NCBI GenBank assembly: GCA_003563455.1
Contig: PWRV01000247.1
Location: 1-7,368, forward strand
Length of the DNA: 7,368 nucleotides
Direction of reading: 5' to 3'
From: Thioalkalivibrio sp.
GTDB taxonomy: Bacteria; Pseudomonadota; Gammaproteobacteria; Ectothiorhodospirales; Ectothiorhodospiraceae
How positions within the stretch are numbered: the first letter of the stretch is position 1; each line of letters starts with the position of its first letter. This document shows, in pieces, positions 1 through 5,801 of the stretch. A program made the position numbers and the translations under genes. Below the pieces are notes generated by a model, which worked only from the letters and a program-made list of their open reading frames with translations, was not told the origin of the DNA and did no database searches.

Positions 1-148
1 CCAGCACGGTGACGTAGCCGCCGCCGACGAACTGGCGGCCGATCAGCCGGACCTCGGCGGCCTTGGTCATCGCGTCCGCTGCCTCGATTGCGGGAACCAG
101 ACCGCGGGTTTCGATCATGCCCAGGGCAATACCCATACGTTCAGCCAT
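1..148 (-). CDS. csoS1: CsoS1 carboxysome shell protein (BMC-H), N-terminal part
   Basis: The visible 49 codons start MAERMGIALGMIETRGLVPA and continue through AADAMTKAAEVRLIGRQ and VGGGYVTVL. This is the unmistakable start of the single-domain BMC hexamer family (CsoS1A/B/C). These proteins tile the facets of the alpha-carboxysome shell, and small central pores let bicarbonate and RuBP pass. The ATG at 146-148 is preceded by a strong Shine-Dalgarno AGGAG (156-160) seven bases upstream, the best ribosome site in the distal half of the operon; this fits the most abundant shell component. The family is usually about 98 aa, so roughly half lies beyond the left edge. The N-terminus alone cannot say which paralogue (A, B or C) this is. 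It is the first csoS1 gene after csoS4B, the position of csoS1C in H. neapolitanus. Confidence 0.96.
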   Translation of the reverse strand, partial: MAERMGIALGMIETRGLVPAIEAADAMTKAAEVRLIGRQFVGGGYVTVL

Positions 149-176
149 TTCGTTACTCCTCTGAAGAGATTCAGTT

Positions 177-204
177 TGAATACCAGTTGTACTGCCCAAA
201 TCAA
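177..204 (-). promoter_or_regulatory. candidate internal promoter upstream of csoS1
   Basis: On the minus strand TTGATT (199-204) and TATTCA (177-182) are separated by 16 bases, with TGG just before the -10 giving an extended -10 look. Matches to the sigma70 consensus are partial: 4 of 6 at -35 and 3 of 6 at -10. The element sits in a locally AT-rich stretch of the csoS4B-csoS1 spacer. Transcription would start near 170 and leave a leader of about 20 nt. A small perfect inverted repeat (CTGAA-GAGA-TTCAG, 161-174) lies between the -10 and the Shine-Dalgarno. A separate promoter here would help make shell hexamers in excess over upstream products. This is inference from weak consensus matches. 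Confidence 0.3.
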
Positions 205-282
205 CGGCCGGGGGCCCGATTTCCAGCACCTTGTCCTGCCGTCCCGTTGTTGCCTGCCCGGTTCAGCGCAACCGCGCCGAAC

Positions 283-528
283 TCATTCTTCCCAGTGGTC
301 GATGATTCCGCAGATCGTCAGATCGGTCGCGATCTTCGGATCCGGCATCGCCCAGCGTGCGGCACTGCCACTGGCCGTGAAGACCCATTTCCCCGGAGGC
401 ACGCCCACCGGGTCCGTAGCCACGAACAGCGCGCCGCCCTGATTCTTCAGCACCCGCAGCGAGGCCTGTTTCAGGCCCGGCACGCGGCGCGTGCAGACGA
501 GTTCGTCCTCGACGCGCATGATCTCCAT
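283..528 (-). CDS. csoS4B: CsoS4B carboxysome vertex protein (BMC-P pentamer)
   Basis: This 81-aa protein begins MEIMRVEDELVCTRR, carries GGALFVATDPVGVPPGKWVF and GSAAR in the middle, and ends DLTICGIIDHWEE. That is the EutN/CcmL/CsoS4 pentamer fold, and the length equals CsoS4B of H. neapolitanus as I recall it. Pentamers cap the twelve shell vertices. Loss of such proteins makes carboxysomes leaky, so this minor component matters for CO2 retention. The ATG shares one base with the csoS4A stop (TGATG at 526-530), so translational coupling is likely. A purine-rich AAGGGAGA within the end of csoS4A lies about 10 bases upstream. It differs clearly from CsoS4A (CTRRVPGLK against STNRIDSLG), so these are old paralogues rather than a recent duplication. 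Confidence 0.96.
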   Translation of the reverse strand: MEIMRVEDELVCTRRVPGLKQASLRVLKNQGGALFVATDPVGVPPGKWVFTASGSAARWAMPDPKIATDLTICGIIDHWEE

Positions 529-785
529 CAGTCACCGTCTCCCTTCCAGTGGTCGATGATGCCGACGATGGTCAGATCGGACGGAAACTCCTTGCTTCCG
601 GCCGCGTCGCGGGCGGCCGAGGAGCCGACACAGATCACCCAGTCGCCGGGGATGCAGCCGACCGAATCGACCGCAACGCTGCGCGTGCCGCCGATCTTTT
701 CCTGCACCACCAGCAGCGGCCGGTGTCCGAGGCTGTCGATGCGGTTGGTCGAAACCAGCGTCTTTTCAACTCGCATGATCTTCAT
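528..785 (-). CDS. csoS4A: CsoS4A carboxysome vertex protein (BMC-P pentamer)
   Basis: This 85-aa protein begins MKIMRVEKTLVSTNRIDSLG, contains VGCIPGDWVICVGSSAAR and ends SDLTIVGIIDHWKGDGD. These are the hallmarks of CsoS4A, the pentameric bacterial microcompartment protein that closes icosahedral shell vertices. Usual length is about 83 aa, so it is complete. No strong Shine-Dalgarno lies before the ATG (783-785). Instead the start overlaps the TGA of a small upstream ORF as ATGA (782-785), which suggests its translation depends on ribosomes arriving from upstream. In H. neapolitanus csoS4A follows the carbonic anhydrase gene closely; here 231 nt separate them. It is followed by csoS4B with a one-base overlap. 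Confidence 0.96.
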   Translation of the reverse strand: MKIMRVEKTLVSTNRIDSLGHRPLLVVQEKIGGTRSVAVDSVGCIPGDWVICVGSSAARDAAGSKEFPSDLTIVGIIDHWKGDGD

Positions 786-1006
786 CGTGCACGCTCGCCG
801 GATCGGTTTACGCGGAAATCGCTGGTCGCGTCTTCAATGCTCTGTTCCAACGCCTGATGGCTGAATCCGTCCGGGACAGTCTTCGAAAACCCGGCGGCGG
901 ACCGGCCTGTCGACCGGCTGGGTACCTGGAACAGGGACCGGGGAGTGAGGACGCCGCCCGTGCCCGCGGGGCGGTTCTCGTCTCTAAGGGTGCGATGTGT
1001 CTCCAT
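782..1006 (-). CDS. hypothetical 74-aa protein between csoSCA and csoS4A
   Basis: I do not recognise this protein. The ORF opens with ATG ten bases after the csoSCA stop and its TGA overlaps the csoS4A ATG as ATGA, so it fills an otherwise unexplained 231-nt gap. The first 45 or so residues are rich in Arg, Ser, Gly and Pro with no hydrophobic core, and look disordered. The part GFSHQALEQSIEDATSDFRV (47-66) could form one amphipathic helix. There are no cysteines and no signal or membrane segment. By hand count about 73% of third codon positions are G or C, against about 84% in csoS4A, so the coding signature is weaker than next door. No convincing Shine-Dalgarno precedes the ATG; a TTG at 1051 in the same frame, inside csoSCA, is an alternative start. 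It could be a real small operon protein, a translated leader that couples csoS4A to csoSCA, or noncoding spacer open by chance. Confidence 0.42.
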   Translation of the reverse strand: METHRTLRDENRPAGTGGVLTPRSLFQVPSRSTGRSAAGFSKTVPDGFSHQALEQSIEDATSDFRVNRSGERAR

Positions 1007-1016
1007 GATCTGTCGT

Positions 1017-2531
1017 CTAGTGCCCAATGATTTCAGGTTCGTCTTCCACAAAGGTGCAGCGCTCGCTGCCGTGGATGTCGCTGATCGCCATCTGGCAGAA
1101 CAGCCGGTGGTTCCTGTGCAGTTCGGGATAGCGGGCCTGCACCGCCTCCTTGACCCGCATGCAGCGCGTGATCGCGCGCTCGCGCGCCCCGGGGACGCGT
1201 TGCGAGTAGTGGAAGTGGATCAGCACCGGCACGCCAAGCCCATGGCGAACGTTGAGGCCGGTAAAGATGCGGATCCCGACGTCCATGTCGTTGGCCCCTT
1301 CCTCCACGGTGTCGAGGTGCGCGAAATAGAACTTGTTGCGCAACTGCAGTTCGCTCATCGCTTCGCCCACGCAAATGAAGCGCTCGTTGTGGCCAATCAC
1401 CCGGTACCGGCCTTCGTGATGCTGGATCACGTACTCGATCTGCGAGAGGTTGGCTTCGAGCAGGTGCAGGATCAGGCGCCGGATACCTGCGGGCGTCTGA
1501 CCGGCGCCGCGCGCCCAGCCCTCGGCGTGCTCCGCTTCGGTTATCGCGGCGTCGATGTGGGCGCGTGCGTGTTCCGCGGTCATGCCGATGGTGTCGTGGT
1601 AGATCTGAAAGCTTTCCACGTAGCGGTGCGGGCTGATGTCGCCCTTCGCATCGGGCAGGTGGACGCGGATCGCGTCGATGTCGGTATCCACGCCGAGCAG
1701 CAGGATGTCGGGCGCGGCACCGATCCCGAAGGGGTTGTCGATGGCCGCACGCAGTTCATTGAGGCGCGCCAGCGCGCTCTCCACGGCAACCCGCTCGTTG
1801 CTGCCATGGGCTGCGCAGCCTTCGTGGTTCGGGTTCGAGGTGCTGTAGTGGTAGACGGCAACCTTCAGGTAGTTCGCTTCTGCGCCGCCGGGTATGCCGC
1901 CCGACAGTCGGTGAAGTTCGCGCTGCGTCCAGTCGAGGATGTCGTCCTCGATGTCGAACATCGCGCCCGCGTAGGCCTTCACGGCCACCGCGTCATTCGG
2001 CGCCAGCCGCAGGATGAATGGCACCAGACCCTGCAGGCGGCCATCCGCGCACGGGCTGATGTCGAGGGTGTGGTAGCCGCAGCACTGGATGAACGCGGCG
2101 TCGAGAAGCGAACGCTCCTGCAGCGGTCTCTGATCAACGGGCGCGCGCTCGACGCAGGTCTTGATGGCCTGGAAAGTGCACCACGCATGCAGTGCGCGCA
2201 GGTCTAGACCGGCAATCCAGGAATCCTCGAGCAGTTCCACCGGAAGCTCGTACCCGAGCCGCTCGACTGCGAGGCGCTGCGCCTCCTCCACGAAGTTCAT
2301 CGTGTGCTGGCAGTCGGACAGGGTCTTGAGGGTGTCGATGATGGCGGTGAAGCCGCTGCGCACGTTCTGTTCGTAATCGTACAGCTGGCGGTTCAGTTCA
2401 CGGTCCGCCAGTGCGTGCTCGCACGGCTGGTCCGCCACGACCACGCAGGCAGGATTCGGTGGTGGGGGTGGCGCCTGTTCGGGCAGCACCCCCGCCTTCC
2501 GCATCGCCGCGAGCCGTTTGCGCGTGTTCAC
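1017..2531 (-). CDS. csoSCA: CsoSCA (CsoS3) carboxysomal carbonic anhydrase
   Basis: This 504-aa enzyme converts bicarbonate to CO2 in the carboxysome lumen, feeding RuBisCO. It is the divergent beta-type (formerly epsilon) carbonic anhydrase family. The zinc ligands are visible as Cys161 in DISPCADGR, His228 in VAVYHYSTS and Cys239 in GCAAHGS, with the Asp163/Arg165 catalytic pair. The spacing matches Cys173, Asp175, Arg177, His242 and Cys253 of the H. neapolitanus enzyme. An N-terminal helical domain (about 40-140), the catalytic domain and a decayed C-terminal copy follow the family plan, and the length is near the usual 500-515. The N-terminus MNTRKRLAAMRKAG resembles the RuBisCO-binding N-terminal peptide of the H. 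neapolitanus enzyme. A run of five prolines (21-25) follows. The start is GTG, ten bases after the csoS2 stop, with an AAGGA that overlaps that stop; the weak start codon suits a low-copy enzyme. The stop is TAG. Confidence 0.96.
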   Translation of the reverse strand: MNTRKRLAAMRKAGVLPEQAPPPPPNPACVVVADQPCEHALADRELNRQLYDYEQNVRSGFTAIIDTLKTLSDCQHTMNFVEEAQRLAVERLGYELPVELLEDSWIAGLDLRALHAWCTFQAIKTCVERAPVDQRPLQERSLLDAAFIQCCGYHTLDISPCADGRLQGLVPFILRLAPNDAVAVKAYAGAMFDIEDDILDWTQRELHRLSGGIPGGAEANYLKVAVYHYSTSNPNHEGCAAHGSNERVAVESALARLNELRAAIDNPFGIGAAPDILLLGVDTDIDAIRVHLPDAKGDISPHRYVESFQIYHDTIGMTAEHARAHIDAAITEAEHAEGWARGAGQTPAGIRRLILHLLEANLSQIEYVIQHHEGRYRVIGHNERFICVGEAMSELQLRNKFYFAHLDTVEEGANDMDVGIRIFTGLNVRHGLGVPVLIHFHYSQRVPGARERAITRCMRVKEAVQARYPELHRNHRLFCQMAISDIHGSERCTFVEDEPEIIGH

Positions 2532-2538
2532 CGATCGG

Positions 2539-2543
2539 TCCTT
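2539..2543 (-). promoter_or_regulatory. Shine-Dalgarno of csoSCA, embedded in the csoS2 stop
   Basis: AAGGA lies seven bases before the GTG start of csoSCA, and its first two bases are part of the csoS2 TAA (2542-2544). This spacing supports the GTG rather than the ATG at codon 10. The overlap means ribosomes finishing full-length CsoS2 terminate on top of the initiation site, so csoSCA translation may be coupled to production of the long CsoS2 form. Confidence 0.6.
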
Positions 2544-5262
2544 ACCCGCGGGCGCCGCCGGACAGTGTCACCAGCGCACCCCTGCCAGTGTTCCCCGAGG
2601 AACCCGTGATGCGACTCTCCGGTACTTCGGGGTGCTCGGCCTCGCGGAAGCGGCGCGCATTGACGCCCTCGCCGCGAGGTTGCCCACGCTGGGAGACATT
2701 GCGCCCCAGGCTGGAAGCACCCTCGGTGCCGGTCACCCGGCTGGCCGCATCCCAGGCGTCACCGGTGATCGGCGTGCCGGTCTGGCTCCCTTCGCCGGTC
2801 AACCGGCGCGCGGCCGTGATCACCTCTTCCTGCTCCTGCTCCAGCGTGCCGGCATCGCGGTGCCGGAACTCCGGAGTGCCGGTAATCAGGCCGGTGGCCT
2901 TGTTGACCGGCCCAGTGATGCGCTCACTGGTGTAGCCGGTACCGGTGACGTCTTCAAACTGGCGTTCCTGGGCTGCCCGCGCCGGCGAGCGGATGCTGAA
3001 GTCGGCCGGCGCAGGCGGGCGGGGAGGCTCTTCCCAGGTTCTTGCACGCTGGACGAAACGTCCGCTCGTCGCGCACTGCGGCATCACATTGTCCACCCCG
3101 ACGTAGGGGGTCCCGCTGACCGGCTCGCAGGCGCCGCGCTCGTCCCCTGTCATCACGGAGCCGCCGGCTCCGGGACGATCCCCGGTCACGGCCTGCGCCG
3201 GGATCAGTGCATCAGAGGGGATGAGCGTTTCCTGTTGCGCTACCGCGGGCTCCGGGCAGAAGCCGCCGTACTGGCCGCGTCCGATGTAGGGCGTGCCACT
3301 GATGGGTGCGCAGCCGCCGGATTCGTCACCGGTCATCTTCGGGCCGCGCCCGATGGGACTGCCGGTTATGGACTGGCCGCGCCAGGTCTGGTCAACCGCG
3401 ACCTTCTCGATGGCGGGAACGGGGGTGCTGGGGGCGCAGACAGCCTGAAGCTGGTCGGCGCTCACGTAATCGGTTCCGGTGATGGGCTTGCCCCCCCCCT
3501 TGTCATCACCGGACATTTTTGGGTTGCGGACGACCTCCGTGCCGGTGACCCGGCCGCCGGAATGGGTCTTCATGTCCCCCACCTTGCGGGGGCCACCGAC
3601 ATTGCACAGGTCTCCGAAATCGGACGCGGTGTAGTACTGGTTACCGGTGATTTCCCGGCACGATCCGGGCTCGTCGCCAGTGACCCGGCTGGAGCGGCCG
3701 ACTTCGGTTCCGGACACGGACTGGTCCGCATGTGTGAGCATCACGCTGACCTTGCGCGGAGTGTCCGGAGGGGTGGTGCTGCACACCTCCTTGAACTGCT
3801 CGGCGTAGAGGTACTCGGTACCCGTGATCCCCCGGCAGGCCCCCGGCTCATCGCCGGTGACGCGCTTGCTCTGGCCCACGCTGCTTCCCGTGACGGTCCT
3901 GCCGCCAGCGGTATGGGTGAGGGCAACCTTGTCCGGTGCGGTGTCGGCGGCCGGCTGGCTGTAGCCGGTGCCGGTGACGGCACGATTCGACCCCGGCTCG
4001 TCGCCGGTGACGCGGGGTGAGCGGCCGACCAGCGTACCGGTCACGGACTGTCCCCGGGAGGTCTCCGACTGTCCGACCTTCTCGGAAGAGGGCTGGGGGC
4101 GCGTCTCGCAGAATTCCTCGTAGCGCTCCACCGCCAGGTACTCGGTTCCGGTTATCCCACGGCAGGCACCGGTCTCGTCACCGGTCACGTGGCGGGAACG
4201 GCCGACCTCCGTGCCCGTTACCTTGTGTTCGCGGGTGGTGCTGGAGACGCCCACCTTGGTGGGACCGGTGTCGGGGCGCGTCGGGCACTGCTGGTCATAC
4301 AGCTCGACGCCAATGTATTCGGTGCCGGTGATGCCGCGACAGGCACCGGCCTCCACGCCGGTCAGTTTCTTCGTGCCCTCGACCATGGTGCCGGAGACCG
4401 ACTGACCGGATAGCGTGTGTCCTTCCTCCACCTTCGGTGGGGCGGGGATGTCGAGCCGTGCCCGCCGGCGACCGCTGGGACGGGACCCCTTGCTGTCGCG
4501 CGCGCTGCCGGCCTTGCCGGCCAGCGCCCGAACCTTGCGGCGCTGCATCGCGATCTGGCGGCCGCTGGGGCGTTCACCGGCGATCGCGCTCTGCCAGTCC
4601 TGATCCGGCATCACCGCAGCAGCGCGGGCCAGGTGCGTTGCCCGCACGAGGCCGGCCTTGCCGCTGCGGGACAGCGCCTCGCGGCGGGCGCGGGCGATCG
4701 CGCGGCCTTTTGGCATATTGGCGCCGGGCATGCGCGTCGCCGACGCTGCCGGCATCGGAGCCGCGGAGGCGGACTCGCGCTGTTCGGCGGCGGGGCGCGT
4801 TTCGGCCTCCGGGCAGTCGCAGGGCTCGCCCTTGCAGTCACAGTCACCCGCCTTCCGGACGGAGGTCGCCTGGCCCGCGCCGTGGCTCGATGCCGGGGTC
4901 TGCTGCGCGGTGTCGTTCGGCTTCGGACGCATCCGGCCGCTCGGACGACTGGACGCGGGCTGGCTGGTCGCCGCCTTGCCGCGGCGGCTCATCGCCTCGC
5001 GGCGCGCTTGCGCCCGCAGTCGCCCGTTGGAGGCACCGGCGTGCACACCCGCTTCGACCTTTCGGGTCGCTTCGACGGTTGAACTGGATGCGGTCCCGCT
5101 GGATGTTGCGGAGGGCGCTCGACGCGACGACGCCCCTTGCGTGGCCGCCGCCTTCTTCACGAATGCGGACTTGCCATGCAAAGCCATCGCCTTGCGGCGC
5201 TTCAGGGCCAGCTCGCGCCCGGAGAGGGTGGCGCTGGCCTTGCTGTTTTCGGCTTGTGGCAT
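2542..5262 (-). CDS. csoS2: CsoS2 carboxysome assembly scaffold
   Basis: CsoS2 is the intrinsically disordered multivalent scaffold that joins RuBisCO to the shell and is required for alpha-carboxysome assembly. The 906-aa product shows the full plan. Four basic N-domain repeats of the form sGR-x5-RR-x6-GK occur at about 14-33, 79-98, 185-204 and 233-252; these bind RuBisCO. Middle repeats with V(T/S)GT, VTGDE, ITGTEY and paired cysteines run at about 278-326, 339-385, 397-435, 448-494, 509-553, 563-609 and 622-669. A C-terminal region (about 690-906) has further VTG/ITG motifs and ends in the conserved-looking SRITGSSGNTGRGALVTLSG tail. The third middle repeat is short and lacks its cysteines. 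An in-frame GTG sits directly before the ATG; the ATG is chosen because GAGGT (5268-5272) is five bases from it and only two from the GTG. Codons 588-591 hold a 9-G tract, the likely frameshift site giving a short CsoS2A form. The protein is slightly longer than the 869 aa of H. neapolitanus. Confidence 0.97.
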   Translation of the reverse strand: MPQAENSKASATLSGRELALKRRKAMALHGKSAFVKKAAATQGASSRRAPSATSSGTASSSTVEATRKVEAGVHAGASNGRLRAQARREAMSRRGKAATSQPASSRPSGRMRPKPNDTAQQTPASSHGAGQATSVRKAGDCDCKGEPCDCPEAETRPAAEQRESASAAPMPAASATRMPGANMPKGRAIARARREALSRSGKAGLVRATHLARAAAVMPDQDWQSAIAGERPSGRQIAMQRRKVRALAGKAGSARDSKGSRPSGRRRARLDIPAPPKVEEGHTLSGQSVSGTMVEGTKKLTGVEAGACRGITGTEYIGVELYDQQCPTRPDTGPTKVGVSSTTREHKVTGTEVGRSRHVTGDETGACRGITGTEYLAVERYEEFCETRPQPSSEKVGQSETSRGQSVTGTLVGRSPRVTGDEPGSNRAVTGTGYSQPAADTAPDKVALTHTAGGRTVTGSSVGQSKRVTGDEPGACRGITGTEYLYAEQFKEVCSTTPPDTPRKVSVMLTHADQSVSGTEVGRSSRVTGDEPGSCREITGNQYYTASDFGDLCNVGGPRKVGDMKTHSGGRVTGTEVVRNPKMSGDDKGGGKPITGTDYVSADQLQAVCAPSTPVPAIEKVAVDQTWRGQSITGSPIGRGPKMTGDESGGCAPISGTPYIGRGQYGGFCPEPAVAQQETLIPSDALIPAQAVTGDRPGAGGSVMTGDERGACEPVSGTPYVGVDNVMPQCATSGRFVQRARTWEEPPRPPAPADFSIRSPARAAQERQFEDVTGTGYTSERITGPVNKATGLITGTPEFRHRDAGTLEQEQEEVITAARRLTGEGSQTGTPITGDAWDAASRVTGTEGASSLGRNVSQRGQPRGEGVNARRFREAEHPEVPESRITGSSGNTGRGALVTLSGGARG
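3256..4431 (-). repeat. CsoS2 middle-region repeats (coding)
   Basis: Seven imperfect tandem units of about 40-50 codons each encode a pattern of VTGTxVGRS, VTGDExGxC, ITGTEY and a closing Cys. Units 1, 2, 4, 5 and 7 carry both cysteines. Unit 3 (about residues 397-435) is shortened and has Ser-Asn in place of Ala-Cys and no closing Cys. Unit 6 has GGG where the first Cys should be, encoded by the G tract. Whether the seventh unit belongs to the middle region or the C-domain is a matter of definition. Number and spacing of such repeats is known to affect shell contact and carboxysome size. Confidence 0.85.
3434..3499 (-). promoter_or_regulatory. candidate -1 programmed frameshift signal in csoS2
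   Basis: The message reads AAG GGG GGG GGC at codons 588-591, a run of nine G (3491-3499) that satisfies the X XXY YYZ slippery rule in two registers. A -1 slip opens a frame of 33 further codons and stops at TGA (3392-3394), giving a 623-aa product that keeps the N-domain and five and a half middle repeats but loses the C-domain. A short stem TCAC/GTGA (3479-3482 with 3462-3465), enclosing CGG-AA-CCG, begins seven bases after GGC. A stronger imperfect stem-loop of ten base pairs lies at 3434-3461. In H. neapolitanus csoS2 is known to use -1 frameshifting with a slippery site and a 3' structure to make CsoS2A and CsoS2B. Use of this site here is inferred. Confidence 0.65.
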
Positions 5263-5267
5263 CACGT

Positions 5268-5272
5268 ACCTC
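5268..5272 (-). promoter_or_regulatory. Shine-Dalgarno that decides the csoS2 start
   Basis: GAGGT lies five bases upstream of ATG (5260-5262) and two bases upstream of the adjoining in-frame GTG (5263-5265). The five-base spacing is within the working range and the two-base spacing is not, so the protein most likely begins MPQAENSK. Confidence 0.6.
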
Positions 5273-5322
5273 GAACGGTTGGGGTCTGCCGGGCGGGCCG
5301 GGCGGTCAGGCCGCGGCCACGA

Positions 5323-5375
5323 CAGGCAACTGGCCTGCGGATGATCCGCTGGCGGCCAGAGTGGGGCGGCCGGAT
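5323..5375. repeat. inverted repeats in the cbbS-csoS2 spacer
   Basis: The 128-nt spacer (5263-5390) has no gene but holds three compact inverted repeats: CAGGC-N5-GCCTG (5323-5337), GCGGA-TGA-TCCGC (5337-5349) and CGGCC-N10-GGCCG (5353-5372), the last flanked by ATCC/GGAT. No run of U follows on the minus strand, so a simple intrinsic terminator is not supported. RNA folding here could instead stabilise the cbbLS 3' end after processing or slow transcription into csoS2, which would help make RuBisCO in large excess over the scaffold. In GC-rich DNA short repeats of this kind also arise by chance. Confidence 0.4.
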
Positions 5376-5390
5376 GGGTGCCCCGTCGGA

Positions 5391-5714
5391 TCAGCGGTAC
5401 ACCACGAACGCCATGCCCTGGCTCTGGGCATAGTTGTCATACGCGATGAAGCGCACCAGGTGGTCCGGGAATTCGCGATGACAGGCGTCGAGCTCCTGCA
5501 GCACCACGTCGACGGACTGCTCGCCGAACAGCGGGAGCTTCCACATGTACCAGTAGTTGCTCATCGATTGTTCCCTCTCGGTGTGTTCCACCGCAGGGTT
5601 CCAGCCCTGGGCGATGCAGTAGCTGATCTGCTGGCGAATCTGCTCGGCGGTCATCGGGGGCAGGTAAGAGAAGGTCTCGTACTTGGTCGACGACTTGTAG
5701 ACTTCAACGGCCAT
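5391..5714 (-). CDS. cbbS: RuBisCO small subunit, carboxysomal form IA
   Basis: This 107-aa small subunit of ribulose-bisphosphate carboxylase has the conserved KYETFSYLPPM near the N-terminus, AQGWNPAVEH, NYWYMWKLPLFGE, and the closing AYDNYAQSQGMAFVVYR. These match the H. neapolitanus carboxysomal CbbS closely, with a slightly shorter tail (about 110 aa there). Eight copies cap the CbbL octamer. In the carboxysomal type the CbbL-CbbS groove is the docking site for CsoS2 N-domain repeats. The ATG (5712-5714) follows AGAGGAAG (5721-5728) at six bases. It lies 87 nt after cbbL and is certainly cotranscribed with it. Confidence 0.98.
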   Translation of the reverse strand: MAVEVYKSSTKYETFSYLPPMTAEQIRQQISYCIAQGWNPAVEHTEREQSMSNYWYMWKLPLFGEQSVDVVLQELDACHREFPDHLVRFIAYDNYAQSQGMAFVVYR

Positions 5715-5744
5715 ATCGGTCTTCCTCTGGTAATCGGTTTAGCC

Positions 5745-5756
5745 CGGTCGGGACCG
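5745..5756. repeat. short inverted repeat in the cbbL-cbbS spacer
   Basis: The 87-nt spacer 5715-5801 carries CGGTC-GG-GACCG just ahead of the cbbS ribosome site and is otherwise GC-rich with no ORF of note. The hairpin is small and may only affect local RNA folding before cbbS. No promoter was seen here. Confidence 0.3.
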
Positions 5757-5801
5757 CGCGTGGCACGGGTGGCGCCTCGCGGACCCCGGCCCCGCGGATC
5801 A

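Noticed and set aside
263..535. 90-codon minus-strand frame overlapping csoS4B
   Set aside because: Out of frame with the clear BMC-P protein CsoS4B, and Arg/Gly-rich without motifs.
945..2207. 420-codon plus-strand frame opposite csoSCA
   Set aside because: Mirror frame of a well supported gene; the Val/Asp/His-rich product shows no recognisable domain.
3491..3499. G9 tract as a sequencing error that breaks csoS2
   Set aside because: With nine G the frame runs intact through the remaining repeats to the conserved C-terminal tail, so the count as given is consistent with the full-length protein.
2518..4020. 500-codon plus-strand frame opposite csoS2
   Set aside because: Its periodic Gly/Ala/Asp-rich pattern is the antisense image of the CsoS2 repeats.
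5323..5337. intrinsic terminator after cbbS
   Set aside because: The stem is only 5 bp and no T tract follows on the minus strand; csoS2 must be transcribed from upstream.
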